From assembly GCA_009783305.1 (NCBI GenBank), contig WRHJ01000001.1, positions 186,001 to 250,000 on the forward strand: DNA of 64,000 nt, read 5' to 3'. Made by a program: the position numbers and the translations under genes. The notes under the pieces were generated by a model. The model saw only the letters and a program-made list of their open reading frames with translations, made no database searches and was not told where the DNA came from. Each line of letters starts with the position of its first letter. Position 1 is the first letter of the stretch. This document shows positions 12,386-21,451 of this stretch, piece after piece. The stretch is from Candidatus Saccharimonadota bacterium. GTDB lineage: Bacteria > Patescibacteriota > Saccharimonadia > Saccharimonadales > Saccharimonadaceae.

Positions 12386-13247
12386 CTTCTAGCCTTTTGA
12401 TGCGTTTTTCTAGCGGGGGGTGGGTCGAGAAAAGACCGGTTATAGCAGATTTTTTGAGAGGATTAGCAATGAAAAGCGCTTCGGTGGCGGCATTTTGCTG
12501 ATGCATGGGCCGAGCGTGAGCTTCAAGTTTTTGGAGGGCGGAAACCATGCCCTCTGGATAACGTGTGATCAGGGCGGCAGACGAATCAGCTAAATATTCA
12601 CGTTGGCGGGAAACGGCAGCTTGGACAAAGATGGCAATAATTGGGGCCAGGATAATAGTAGCCAGTGCAATCAGCAGGCCAATGGGGCTGCGATCTTTAC
12701 CGCCACTGCGACTGCCGCCGAAAAACAGCATGCGCAAGCCAATATCGGAAATCAGACCAATCACACAGACCATGCCGAAAACAATCATGCTGACGCGGAT
12801 GTCGTAATTTTTGACGTGGGACATTTCGTGGGCCATGACGGCAGTGAGCTCTTTGTCATCCATGATTTCCATCAAGCCGGTAGTGGCAGCGACAACAGCG
12901 TGTTTGGGGTCGCGGCCAGTAGCGAAGGCGTTGGGTGCAGGATCGTTAATAACGCAGATCTTTGGCATTGGCATACCGGTAGTGATGGAAAGGTTTTCAA
13001 CAATGTTGTATAAGCGCGGGTTATCGGATTTCTTGATCTCTTTGGCACCAGTCATAGCCATAGCTAGTCGGCCAGCAGCGAAATATTGGATGGTGGCGTA
13101 GATGAGAGCAATTACTAGAAACCAAATTGCGACAACCCAGTCGTTGTTGAGATAGGCGAAGAGTACGCCGATGACGCCGATAAACAGCACGAAGCCGACC
13201 ATGATAAAAATGGTATTACGTTTGTTGGCGGCGATGTGCTTGTACAT
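12366..13247 (-). CDS. htpX: Membrane zinc metalloprotease HtpX
   Basis: At 293 residues this is typical HtpX/M48B. Two N-terminal membrane helices (about 14-35, 40-58) precede the catalytic motif HEMSH in VMAHEMSHVKN (about residue 138). Two more hydrophobic segments follow, then the downstream Glu-containing helix in SRQREYLADSSA. HtpX degrades misfolded membrane proteins under stress. It sits directly after lemA, an arrangement common in many bacteria, and overlaps the downstream membrane-protein gene. Confidence 0.95.
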
Positions 13248-13256
13248 TTTTGGAGT

Positions 13257-13829
13257 TTAGAATTTTACTTCAGGAGCATCAGCGATGCGTGCAGCTTCGG
13301 CTTCTTTGACTTCGAAGTAGTCTCGGACCTTAAAACCAAGGCGCTTGGCAAAAACATTGGACGGGAAGACTTTCATCTTGACGTTAAGTTCTTTGGCACC
13401 AGCATTGTAGAAGCGGCGAGCAGCTTGAATTTTGTCTTCGACATCTTGAAGTTGCTTTTGAAGCTCTTTGAAGTTTTCGTTGGCTTTGAGTTCTGGATAA
13501 GCTTCGGCGATGGCGAAAATCTTAGATAGGCTGGCGGTGAGGGCGTCTTCGGCTTCGGCGGCAGATTTGACGTTTTTGGCGCCCATGACTTGGCTGCGAG
13601 CTTCAGTGACATCTTTGAAAGCTTCTTTTTCGTGTTTGGCATAGCCCTTGACGGTTTCGACGACATTGGGGATAAGGTCGGCGCGGTATTTGAGTTGGAC
13701 AGTAATGTCAGACCAAGCTTCGTTGACCTGTTCGTTAAGTTTGACGAGTCTGTTATAAGTGCTCCAGATGATAGCTATGAGAGCCATAACTACGCATCCG
13801 ATGATGATCCAAATGATTGCTGGGTCCAT
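13257..13829 (-). CDS. lemA: LemA family protein
   Basis: The 190-residue protein has an N-terminal membrane helix (5-25) and a helical bundle with LemA family hallmarks (YNRLVKLNEQVNEAWSDI, LIPNVVETVKGY, RRFYNAGAKELN). The N-terminus is probably outside and the bundle inside. The function is unknown in detail, but lemA is often linked to htpX, as here. It has a conventional promoter and a strong ribosome binding site (AAAGGAGG, 4 nt before the ATG), so the lemA-htpX-membrane protein-ligA run can be one transcript. Confidence 0.93.
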   Translation of the reverse strand: MDPAIIWIIIGCVVMALIAIIWSTYNRLVKLNEQVNEAWSDITVQLKYRADLIPNVVETVKGYAKHEKEAFKDVTEARSQVMGAKNVKSAAEAEDALTASLSKIFAIAEAYPELKANENFKELQKQLQDVEDKIQAARRFYNAGAKELNVKMKVFPSNVFAKRLGFKVRDYFEVKEAEAARIADAPEVKF

Positions 13830-13855
13830 ATGTCCTCCTTTAAGGTTATATTTAT

Positions 13856-13884
13856 ATTATACTACAGGCGAAAGCTTGATACAA
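13856..13884 (-). promoter_or_regulatory. lemA-htpX operon promoter
   Basis: On the minus strand TTGTAT (13879-13884), 17 bp, TATAAT (13856-13861), followed by a leader of about 25 nt that contains AAAGGAGG. It overlaps the tRNA promoter on the other strand. Confidence 0.7.
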
Positions 13885-13904
13885 TTTTGGTTTTACATTA
13901 TCAT
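13876..13904 (+). promoter_or_regulatory. tRNA-Gly promoter
   Basis: TTGATA (13876-13881), 17 bp, TATCAT (13899-13904), 11 nt before the mature tRNA 5' end. It is interleaved with the divergent lemA promoter. Confidence 0.5.
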
Positions 13905-13915
13905 AGTAGCTGTGA

Positions 13916-13991
13916 GCGGGCGTAGCTCAGTTGTTAGAGCGCTTCCTTGCCAAGGAAGAGGTCGAGAGTTAGAGTCTCTTCGCCCGCACCA
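13916..13991 (+). tRNA. tRNA-Gly (anticodon GCC), with U19/A56 instead of G19/C56
   Basis: The 76-nt cloverleaf is complete. The acceptor stem is GCGGGCG/CGCCCGC, the D stem GCTC/GAGC, the anticodon stem CTTCC/GGAAG with loop TTGCCAA (anticodon GCC), and the T stem GAGAG/CTCTT. The discriminator is A73 and CCA is encoded. The D loop reads AGTTGTTA, giving G18-U19, and the T loop reads TTAGAGT, giving U55-A56. The near-universal tertiary pair G19-C56 is therefore replaced by U19-A56, a compensatory double change that supports a functional tRNA. A terminator follows 5 nt after the CCA. Confidence 0.95.
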
Positions 13992-13996
13992 ATAAG

Positions 13997-14019
13997 ACAA
14001 GACCTAGTCTTGTTTTTTT
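13997..14019 (+). terminator. tRNA-Gly terminator
   Basis: ACAAGAC, loop CTA, GTCTTGT, then seven T. It directly follows the tRNA and stops transcription before the convergent adhesin gene. Confidence 0.85.
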
Positions 14020-14026
14020 GTTGTAT

Positions 14027-17000
14027 TTAATTCCCTACTGCTGTGATGATGATAGTGAACGAGAAGTTAGCAGGTAAGGTAGTTAAGTCCGCATTAGCTC
14101 CTACAATAAAGGTAGTCTCATTATCTGTTTGCATAGTAAATAATTGTTTAATAGTTATAGGAGAAGCTTCTTCTGGTATAGCAGCATACTTATTAGTATG
14201 AGAAATAGTAGGAACAGAAGAGACTATGGGATAGCTAGCATCAAAACCAGAAGTGATTAGTCCTGCACTATTAGTCTGAGTCTTAGGTACAGCAAAGCCA
14301 ATGGTACCTGGTGTAAGAGCAATGGGATTGACTAGAGTACCAGTAGTACTGCCATCTCCTATGGCTACTAGAGGATAAGCTATGTCCCAAGAAGAATCAT
14401 CAAGAGCTAGAGACAGACTATAGCCTAGATAACCGCTAGTGATAGTGGCAGTACATGCTCCGTTGCTGATCGCTCCATCTGGTGATGGAGTGATAGAGAT
14501 TTCTAATCCTACTGAGCAGATGTCGTCTAGAGACATAGAGATAGGCAGATCGTCATATTTGTAACCTAGCAGAGCTACTCCATCTGGCATGTAGATGGTG
14601 CCGTCTTGAGCAGTTGTGCCACCAGAATTGGCGCGAGTGCCCCGATTGGCAGTAATAGTGCCGTCAAAATTGACTGTTTTGACATCGACGTAGCCAGGCA
14701 TAGCTCCTGCCGGAACCGTCATAGTAGCAGTGGTATTATTTTGGACATTGATGTTAGTAGCCAGATTGCCATCGAAGTAGAATCTAGTACCGCTAGTGAA
14801 TCCACCGCCTGTGATGGTTACAGTATTGCCGCCTATGAAGGGGCCATGATTGGCAACGATATTGGTGATGTATATACCGCTGGTATAGATCGCTATCCTT
14901 CCCCCGCCGCCAGGAGCAAGAGTACCACTCCCACCACTAGTAGTATTGCCACCATTGGCGGTGATATTACCAGTACCAATTAATTGATTGGTAACAATGT
15001 AAATACTACCGCCGCCGCCGGCACCGGCCTGATTATTGGTGCCGGTGCCACCATTAGAAGCGATGGATCCGTTGACCGTAATGGAATCGGCGGCGATATG
15101 GATGGCGCCACCGCCACCGGTAGCTTGGCCAGTGTTGCCGGTTGTGTAATAGTGGCGTCCACCAGAGCCAAGATCAGTGGGGGTCATGAGTTCACCATAT
15201 GTAGCAGAGGCGGTACAACTTCCTTGGATAGCGCCCTGCCCGCCATACTGGCCACCGACGGCGCCATATTGAGTGCAGGCGGCGATGTTGGCACCGCTGT
15301 TGCCGGGGTTGGAGTTGATTGTCGCTACTCCTGCATAACCCTTACCTGTAGTATCGATGCTGGCACCGCTGGAAATAGAGAGACTATTAGATAAGTCAAT
15401 GTTGAGAGTGCGGAGACTAGTGGCAGTAGCAGCATTTGTGCAATGAGTTAACACAGCAGTGCCATTGAGAGTGAGGTTGGTGGCACTAACATTGACAGTG
15501 TTGAGTGTAGTGGTAAGGCCGGCACCGGAACCAGTAGTGGTGGAGGTAATAGAGCAGACCGTAGTAGTACCGTCAGTAATGGTAATGTCATCTGCTATAT
15601 CTAAGTAGGCGTTAAGAGTGTTGGTGGATGAAGTACCAGAAATAGTCAGATTAGTGGCGGTTATGGTGTCGGAAATGGTTATGACGCTGTTTAATGGGGC
15701 TCCGGAGAGATTAATGCCGTCTTGGACATCGAGATTACCATTTACGATGAGACTGTAAGCGCTACTAGTGCCACTGGTAATATTCATGCTGAAGATTTGT
15801 TGGGAAGAATTAATTGTGACAAAGTTACCTGTGGTATTTTGCATGATGAGATTGGTATCAGTATTGGCGAAGCTCCCGATAGTAAGATAGAAATAATTGG
15901 TATTGAGGATGAAGTCATCGGAAGTCGTATAGTCAAGGAAGCCAGATACATTGAGTGATGCATAATCGCCTCTAAAGTCGTAAGTGGTAAATTCGAGATC
16001 GCCGTTCAAGGCTAGGCGTCCGCCTTGGATAATAACTAGTTCGTCATATTGATAGAGAGCAGCTGGTACGGTGCTAGTAAGTGCAGTAGAGTCGGCAGCG
16101 GAGTGGTTAGCGTTATCTACGATGAAGGTGCCGTAGGTGGAAGATGAGTCGTGGAAGAAGACTGTCCCAGCCGCTCCAGCTAAAGAGCCGCCGTAGCCAC
16201 CTGCTGATCGACTGCCGGAGGCCGCTTGGTATTGGGAAGTGGCGAGTGAGTTGACCCCAGTAGTGATGGATGCTATTCTGCCGCCGCTGCCAGGACCACA
16301 ATTAAAGGTAGAGCTGCATGAACTGCCAGCACTGCCTCCATTAGCAATAAGATTACCAGCACCAGAAATTTGAGCAGCAGTAATGTAGATGCTGCCGCCG
16401 GCACCAGAAGCTGCAAAGGTAGCCGAGGCATTGCCACCGTTGGAAACGATGGACCCATTGAGAGTAATGGAGTCAGCATTAACTCGTATGGCACCACCAC
16501 CAGCGCCTATAGCGTTGGTATTACCAGTAGTATACCTAGTGCGTCCACCAGATCCAAGATCGGTGGGAGCTAAAAAATTACCATAAGGATCGGAAGTAGT
16601 GCAGCCTCCTTGTAGGCCGCCGGTACCTCCATATTGACCGCCAATGGCACCGTTGGTGCCATTACATGCACCGGTGTTGGCACCGCTGTTGCTGGGATTG
16701 GCATTAAGAGCTACGGTACCAGCGTAACCTTTGCCTGTAGCATCAATTGTGGCGCTTGAGGCGATGAGGAGGTCGCTCGCAAGATTAATGTTGAGAGTGC
16801 GGAGATTAGTGGCAGTGGCAGCATTTGTACAGTGAGTAAGGATGGCAGTTCCGTTTAGAGTGAGGTTGGTGGCACTAACATTAACTGTATTGAGTGAAGT
16901 CGTTAGTCCAGCACCAGAACCAGAAGTGGTGGAAGTAATTGAGCAAATAGTAGTGGTGCCGTCGGTGAGATCGATATCATCGGTAATGTCCAAGTAGGCG

Positions 17001-20000
17001 TTAAGAGTGTTGGTGGATGAAGTACCAGAAATGATGAGGTTGGTGGCAGTGGCGACACCGGTAACAGTCATTGTGTTACTTGATGAATTGCCAGAAATTA
17101 CAATATCATCTTGGATGTCGAGGTTGCCATTAACGGTAGTAGTAGAGGTGCTGCTGGCGATGTTCATGCTAAACATTTGTTGAGAAGAATTGATAACGAT
17201 AACATTGCCAATGGTATTTTGCATAATAAAATTAGTGTTAGTGTTGGCAAAGCTGCCGATGGTAAGATAGAAATAGTTAGTATTAAGGATGAAGTCGTCG
17301 GAAGTGGGATAGGTAAGTGAACCAGACAGAGTAAGAGCGGCGTAGTTGCCCCTAAGATCATAAGTAGTAAAATAAAGGTTTCCAGTCAGGCTAAGGCGTC
17401 CGCCTTGGATAATAACTAGTTCGTCATATTGGTAGAGAGCGGCTGGCGTAGTGCCAGTTAAAGCGGTGGAGTCAGCAGCTGAGTGGTTGGCATTATCGAT
17501 GATGAGAGTACCGTAAGTGGAGGAAGAACCACGGAAGAAGATGGTACCGGCAGCTCCAGCTAGAGCGCCGCCGTAACCTCCTGCCGATCTGCTACCGGAA
17601 ACGGCCTGGTATTGAGAATTGATAAGTGAGTTGACCCCAGTGGTGATGACTGATATTCTGCCACCGCTGCCAGGACCACAGTTGAAAGTGCCACTACACT
17701 GGTTAGCAGCATTGCCGCCGTTAGCGGTAAGGATACCGGAGCCAGAGATTTGAGTGGCGGTAATGTAGATACTGCCGCCGGCACCAGAAGCGGCGAAGGT
17801 AGCAGAAGCGGCGGCACCGTTAGAGACTATGGAACCGCTAAGGGCAACGGAATCAGCATTAATCCGTATGGCGCCACCGCCAGCTCCAGAAGCGTTGCCG
17901 TTGCTAGCGGTATATCTGGTGCGTCCGCCGGAGCCGAGATCGACTGGAGCGAGGAAGTCACCGTAGGGGTCTGAGATGGTACATCCTCCTTGTACGCCAC
18001 CGTGACCGCCGTATTGACCACCAACGGCAGCACCGGTGGCGCCATTACATGCACCGGTATTGGCGCCGCTGTTGCTGGGATTGGCATTAAGAGCTACGGT
18101 ACCAGCGTAACCTTTGCCCGTAGCATCAATTGTGGCACCACTGGCAATAGATAAATCATCAGAAAGATCGATATTGAGAGTGCGGAGATTGGTAGTAGTG
18201 GCAGCATTTGTACAGTGAGTCAGGGTAGCGACTCCGTTTAGGGTGAGGTTCGTAGCGCTAATATTGACGGTGTTGAGCGAAGTAATAAGACCAGAACCGG
18301 CACCACTAGTGGTGGCAGTGACGGAGCAAACGGTGGTTGTACCATCGGTGAGCGTGATGTCATCAGTGATGTCTAGGTAGGTATTCAGGGTATTGGTAGA
18401 TGAAGTGCCGGAGATGATGAGATTTGTAGCGGTGGTAGTACCAGTGATGGTAATATTGTTGTTTGATGAATTTCCACTGAGGATGATGTCGTCTTGGACA
18501 TCAAGGTCGCCGTTGATGGTAATGGTGGAAGTATTGCTATCAATATAAATACTGGCGAGCTGCTGAGACGAGTTAATAACGATGATGTTGTCAGTGGTAT
18601 TTTGCATGATGAGATTGGTGTTGGTGTTGACGAAACTACCAACAGTTAAGGAGAAGTTGTTAGTATTGAGTATAAAATCATCAGATGACGTGTAAGAAAA
18701 GGAACCGGAAAGATTGAGGATGGAGTAGTCACCTTGAAAATTGTAAGATGCAACTTCTAAATTGCCAGTGAGGTTGATACGGCCACCGTTAGTGATGGTT
18801 AAGTCGTCGAATTGATAAGGAGAGCTGATACCTAGGCTAGTGCGAGCAGATGAGTCAGCAGCGGTGCGATTGGTATTGGAGATAGTAAGATTGCCGTAAG
18901 TAGTGGAAGAGTTTTTCACGTAGATTGTCCCGGCTGCTCCGGCGATAGCGCCAGCGTAACCGCCAGCCGACCTGCTGCCAGAAACGGCTTGGTACTGGGA
19001 AGTGGTGAGCGAGTTGGTGCCTGTGGTAACGACGGAGATTCTTCCGCCGCTGCCAGGGCCACAGTTGAAGGTACCACTACATGAGCCGCCAGCGCTGCCA
19101 CCGTTGGCGGTGAGATTACCGGCACCAGAAATTTGAGCAGCAGTAATGTAGATGCTGCCACCGGCACCAGAAGCTGCAAAGGTAGCCGAGGCATCATTAC
19201 CGTTGGAGACGATGGAACCGCCGAGAGTGATGGAACCAGCGTTAACCCGTATGACACCGCCACCAGCGCCGACAGCACTACTGTTGCCAGTAGTGTATCT
19301 AGCACGCCCACCAGATCCGAGATCAGTGGGGGCGAGGGAATTGCCATAAGGGTCGGAGACGACGCAGCCTCCTTGCAAACCACCGTGACCTCCATATTGA
19401 CCGCCAATGGCACCGTTGGTGCCACTACATGCACCGGTATTGGCACCGCTGTTGCTGGGGTTAGCATTAAGAGCTGCGGTACCAGCAAACCCTTTGCCGT
19501 TAACGTTGATACTGGCTCCACTGACGATGGATAATAACCCACCAATATCCAGATTTATAGTGTTGGGAGTGACAGTGGCGGCAGTATTAGTTGGAGAAGT
19601 GATTTGGCTGGTGTCCTCCAGATAAATGTCTGCAGTAGTAATGAGCTTAGTAACAATAGGACCGCCACCTTGCAATGTACCAGTGTTAACGGACGAGATA
19701 GTGAGGACAGTAGCGCCAGTAAGGGTGAGGGAGTTGATGGTCAAGTTTGTGCTACTGGGAATAGATAAAGTGACATTAGCAGAAGGGATCAGTACATCAT
19801 CGGAAGCAATCGGTACCAAACCAGTGTCCCAGTTTGCAGCAGTATTCCAGTTGCTATCAGTACCGCCTAACCAAGTAATAGTGGGAATAGGTAAGGCACT
19901 GACACCTGTAGGAGATTGCCGAGCTACAATGATACCTACTACTGCAGTAAGAAGAAGCGAGAAGACAAAGGTAAGGACAAGAGAGAGTGAATTTCTACCC

Positions 20001-20032
20001 CCCCCTACTTTTTGACCTAACGACAAGCTCAT
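14027..20032 (-). CDS. Giant repeat-containing surface protein (2001 aa), adhesin-like
   Basis: A signal peptide/anchor spans about residues 16-38. A G8-like or strand-loop-strand segment follows (TWLGGTDSNWNTAANW, about 52-70). Three full tandem units of about 460 residues and a shortened fourth come next. Each unit has a Gly-rich core (NANPSNSGANTGAC, then GGQYGGHGG-type and GSGGRISV motifs) and Thr/Asn/Ser-rich beta-helix-like stretches. Near the C-terminus is an IPT/TIG-type Ig fold (PFIGGNTVTITGGGF, about residue 1720). There is no LPXTG motif or C-terminal anchor. Composition and architecture fit an extracellular adhesin, perhaps for host contact, but this is inference. An extended -10 lies 9 nt before the ATG. 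Confidence 0.85.
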   Translation of the reverse strand: MSLSLGQKVGGGRNSLSLVLTFVFSLLLTAVVGIIVARQSPTGVSALPIPTITWLGGTDSNWNTAANWDTGLVPIASDDVLIPSANVTLSIPSSTNLTINSLTLTGATVLTISSVNTGTLQGGGPIVTKLITTADIYLEDTSQITSPTNTAATVTPNTINLDIGGLLSIVSGASINVNGKGFAGTAALNANPSNSGANTGACSGTNGAIGGQYGGHGGLQGGCVVSDPYGNSLAPTDLGSGGRARYTTGNSSAVGAGGGVIRVNAGSITLGGSIVSNGNDASATFAASGAGGSIYITAAQISGAGNLTANGGSAGGSCSGTFNCGPGSGGRISVVTTGTNSLTTSQYQAVSGSRSAGGYAGAIAGAAGTIYVKNSSTTYGNLTISNTNRTAADSSARTSLGISSPYQFDDLTITNGGRINLTGNLEVASYNFQGDYSILNLSGSFSYTSSDDFILNTNNFSLTVGSFVNTNTNLIMQNTTDNIIVINSSQQLASIYIDSNTSTITINGDLDVQDDIILSGNSSNNNITITGTTTATNLIISGTSSTNTLNTYLDITDDITLTDGTTTVCSVTATTSGAGSGLITSLNTVNISATNLTLNGVATLTHCTNAATTTNLRTLNIDLSDDLSIASGATIDATGKGYAGTVALNANPSNSGANTGACNGATGAAVGGQYGGHGGVQGGCTISDPYGDFLAPVDLGSGGRTRYTASNGNASGAGGGAIRINADSVALSGSIVSNGAAASATFAASGAGGSIYITATQISGSGILTANGGNAANQCSGTFNCGPGSGGRISVITTGVNSLINSQYQAVSGSRSAGGYGGALAGAAGTIFFRGSSSTYGTLIIDNANHSAADSTALTGTTPAALYQYDELVIIQGGRLSLTGNLYFTTYDLRGNYAALTLSGSLTYPTSDDFILNTNYFYLTIGSFANTNTNFIMQNTIGNVIVINSSQQMFSMNIASSTSTTTVNGNLDIQDDIVISGNSSSNTMTVTGVATATNLIISGTSSTNTLNAYLDITDDIDLTDGTTTICSITSTTSGSGAGLTTSLNTVNVSATNLTLNGTAILTHCTNAATATNLRTLNINLASDLLIASSATIDATGKGYAGTVALNANPSNSGANTGACNGTNGAIGGQYGGTGGLQGGCTTSDPYGNFLAPTDLGSGGRTRYTTGNTNAIGAGGGAIRVNADSITLNGSIVSNGGNASATFAASGAGGSIYITAAQISGAGNLIANGGSAGSSCSSTFNCGPGSGGRIASITTGVNSLATSQYQAASGSRSAGGYGGSLAGAAGTVFFHDSSSTYGTFIVDNANHSAADSTALTSTVPAALYQYDELVIIQGGRLALNGDLEFTTYDFRGDYASLNVSGFLDYTTSDDFILNTNYFYLTIGSFANTDTNLIMQNTTGNFVTINSSQQIFSMNITSGTSSAYSLIVNGNLDVQDGINLSGAPLNSVITISDTITATNLTISGTSSTNTLNAYLDIADDITITDGTTTVCSITSTTTGSGAGLTTTLNTVNVSATNLTLNGTAVLTHCTNAATATSLRTLNIDLSNSLSISSGASIDTTGKGYAGVATINSNPGNSGANIAACTQYGAVGGQYGGQGAIQGSCTASATYGELMTPTDLGSGGRHYYTTGNTGQATGGGGAIHIAADSITVNGSIASNGGTGTNNQAGAGGGGSIYIVTNQLIGTGNITANGGNTTSGGSGTLAPGGGGRIAIYTSGIYITNIVANHGPFIGGNTVTITGGGFTSGTRFYFDGNLATNINVQNNTTATMTVPAGAMPGYVDVKTVNFDGTITANRGTRANSGGTTAQDGTIYMPDGVALLGYKYDDLPISMSLDDICSVGLEISITPSPDGAISNGACTATITSGYLGYSLSLALDDSSWDIAYPLVAIGDGSTTGTLVNPIALTPGTIGFAVPKTQTNSAGLITSGFDASYPIVSSVPTISHTNKYAAIPEEASPITIKQLFTMQTDNETTFIVGANADLTTLPANFSFTIIITAVGN
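14870..19560 (-). repeat. Long tandem repeats (about 1.38 kb) inside the adhesin gene
   Basis: The conserved GKGYAG/NANPSNSGANTG segment recurs near 19490, 18110, 16730 and 15340, a period of about 1382-1388 bp. Three full units and a truncated fourth are present. Nucleotide identity is high over long stretches. The segment around 16720-16745 and 18100-18127 is nearly identical, which suggests recent duplication or recombination and a risk of assembly collapse. Confidence 0.85.
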
Positions 20033-20041
20033 GCTTGCTTT

Positions 20042-20047
20042 ATTTTA
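20042..20047 (-). promoter_or_regulatory. Adhesin gene extended -10 box
   Basis: TGC-TAAAAT on the minus strand, 9 nt before the ATG at 20032. The same ATGCTAAAAT string occurs before galU and the histidine kinase gene at 42406. Confidence 0.6.
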
Positions 20048-20070
20048 GCATAAGCACACCGAAAAAAGAA

Positions 20071-20092
20071 AGCCCCCGTATCGACGGGGGCT
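20071..20092 (-). terminator. Terminator of the gene at 20115
   Basis: A 9-bp stem (AGCCCCCGT / ACGGGGGCT) with a 4-nt loop is followed on the minus strand by TTTCTTTTTTC. It separates the 149-aa gene from the adhesin gene downstream. Confidence 0.85.
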
Positions 20093-20114
20093 GAGTTTTG
20101 TGGGGCTTAATATG

Positions 20115-20564
20115 TTAGGCTGCCTTGAGGTCAACTAGGGGAACAGGCATATGGCCGGCGCAGTTGTGCATGATGGAATTAACCATTCCTTGCAAACGGG
20201 CATTTGGCGGTATATAGCTGTCTCGGTCTAATTCGGTGGCATCAAAGTAAAGTTTGAAGCCGGAAACAGCTTTTGGTCGACTACAGTACCTCATTGCGAT
20301 ATCCACGAGCGCTGCGTAGGTTTCTAAGGGCATTTCTGGAAGTTTTCCAGCGGTGGCTCTTTTGGGGAGCCCTTGGAGATCAATGACGTCTTGGTAGCTG
20401 CAGAAACTTTTGGTCAGAGCGAGAAAACCCTCATTGGCCCATAACTTCTCAGGAATAAAACCTTCGAAGTCGATAGTGGCCCTGGGGAAAGAGAGTCCCT
20501 CATAGATAAGGGGTTCTCCGCCGAGGATGATGGGGATGGTCTTGATGTTCGCCTTAGCTTGCAT
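20115..20564 (-). CDS. Hypothetical protein, 149 aa
   Basis: I do not recognise the family. The ATG at 20564 was chosen over 20579 because GGAGGG lies 5 nt before it. The protein appears soluble, with a C-terminal stretch containing MHNCAGHMPVP (His and Cys that could bind metal) and a region around residues 85-100 with IAMRYCSRP. It has its own promoter, 65 nt of leader and its own terminator, so it is monocistronic. Confidence 0.6.
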   Translation of the reverse strand: MQAKANIKTIPIILGGEPLIYEGLSFPRATIDFEGFIPEKLWANEGFLALTKSFCSYQDVIDLQGLPKRATAGKLPEMPLETYAALVDIAMRYCSRPKAVSGFKLYFDATELDRDSYIPPNARLQGMVNSIMHNCAGHMPVPLVDLKAA

Positions 20565-20627
20565 ATTATCCCTCCACAAAAATGATAAAAATCATAGTGA
20601 TGCCATGGTGACACCTCTATTATTCTA

Positions 20628-20656
20628 ATTATATCACTTATGTCTAAATAAGTCAA
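20628..20656 (-). promoter_or_regulatory. Promoter of the gene at 20115
   Basis: TTGACT (20651-20656), exactly 17 bp, TATAAT (20628-20633) on the minus strand. The predicted leader is about 58 nt. The remaining spacer up to 20845 holds only the divergent promoter of the next operon; I see no gene in it. Confidence 0.75.
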
Positions 20657-20832
20657 TAAGAAAAATCCTCACATAAAAAGTGAGTCTCATGGTATTTCCG
20701 GCAATCTCTCAAATTCGCCCGAATTACTATTTCATTTTAGCGCAAGCGGATTCTATGTCAACATTGACTTTTTTGGTTTTGGTGTTGTTTTGTTACTTGA
20801 CAGTTTCGAATTTGGTTGTGAAATGTTTATGT

Positions 20833-20838
20833 TATACT
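20833..20838 (+). promoter_or_regulatory. Extended -10 of the thiol-redox operon, leaderless
   Basis: TGT-TATACT with 7 nt to the ATG at 20846. A TTGACA lies upstream at about 20797, but the 30-bp distance is too long for a normal -35. Confidence 0.55.
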
Positions 20839-20845
20839 GGTAGAT

Positions 20846-21451
20846 ATGAAGGTACGTAACGTTTTGGAGCTCTGGGTGGACGACACTAAGATGGCATTGG
20901 TGGGTATTGGTATGGTAATGCGGCGACCTAAATACGTACTGATTGGCGTGGCGGCTTTTCTATTTTTCGGCTATATATTGACGATGTTCAAGGATGGGAC
21001 TAGCACTTGGAGTTTGTTGTGGTCTGGCATTGGTTTTGGAGATAAGGTGCTGCTGAGTCTTGAAGTGGGTGGACGGATGTTTGGAAATTTGTTTGATCTG
21101 TGGGGATTGGTCTTGATGGTGTTGGCGTTGATGCAGGGGCTGACGATAGCCTTATTGGTATTTGGCTGGCGATCAAAGATATCAAAGAAGGCAACGGCAG
21201 CAGGGTTGGAGGCTGGCAGTGTAGGGACGGTGATTAGTTTATTGGCGCTGGGGTGTCCAGCTTGCGGCACTTCCCTGTTGATGCCTTTTTTGACCACAGT
21301 CTTGGGTTCAAGTGCAGCGGTGATGGGAGAGATTTTAGGATGGGTTCTGGTGGTGCTGGCAATGGTATTATTATTACATGCGGCGCGACGATTGGGCTAT
21401 GGGGCGTTTATTGAAATAACAGCAAGGAGGTATAAAAATGGGAAAAGTTAA
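20846..21451 (+). CDS. Membrane protein with CPACG motif, partner of DsbA-like protein
   Basis: The 201-residue protein has about five hydrophobic segments (around 30-50, 60-80, 85-112, 125-150, 155-180). A conserved-looking GCPACGTSLL motif lies at the edge of the fourth. It overlaps the downstream DsbA-like gene by 14 nt. A membrane CxxC beside a thioredoxin-fold CxxC suggests a thiol relay comparable in role to DsbB, VKOR or CcdA, but I cannot assign it to those families. Confidence 0.7.
   Translation: MKVRNVLELWVDDTKMALVGIGMVMRRPKYVLIGVAAFLFFGYILTMFKDGTSTWSLLWSGIGFGDKVLLSLEVGGRMFGNLFDLWGLVLMVLALMQGLTIALLVFGWRSKISKKATAAGLEAGSVGTVISLLALGCPACGTSLLMPFLTTVLGSSAAVMGEILGWVLVVLAMVLLLHAARRLGYGAFIEITARRYKNGKS

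Noticed and set aside
14870-19560. CRISPR-like periodicity
   Set aside because: The repeats are about 1.38 kb, in frame and protein-coding, not short repeats with unique spacers.
20657-20845. Hidden gene in the spacer before the thiol-redox operon
   Set aside because: No open frame with a start signal; the content is promoter-like and T-rich.
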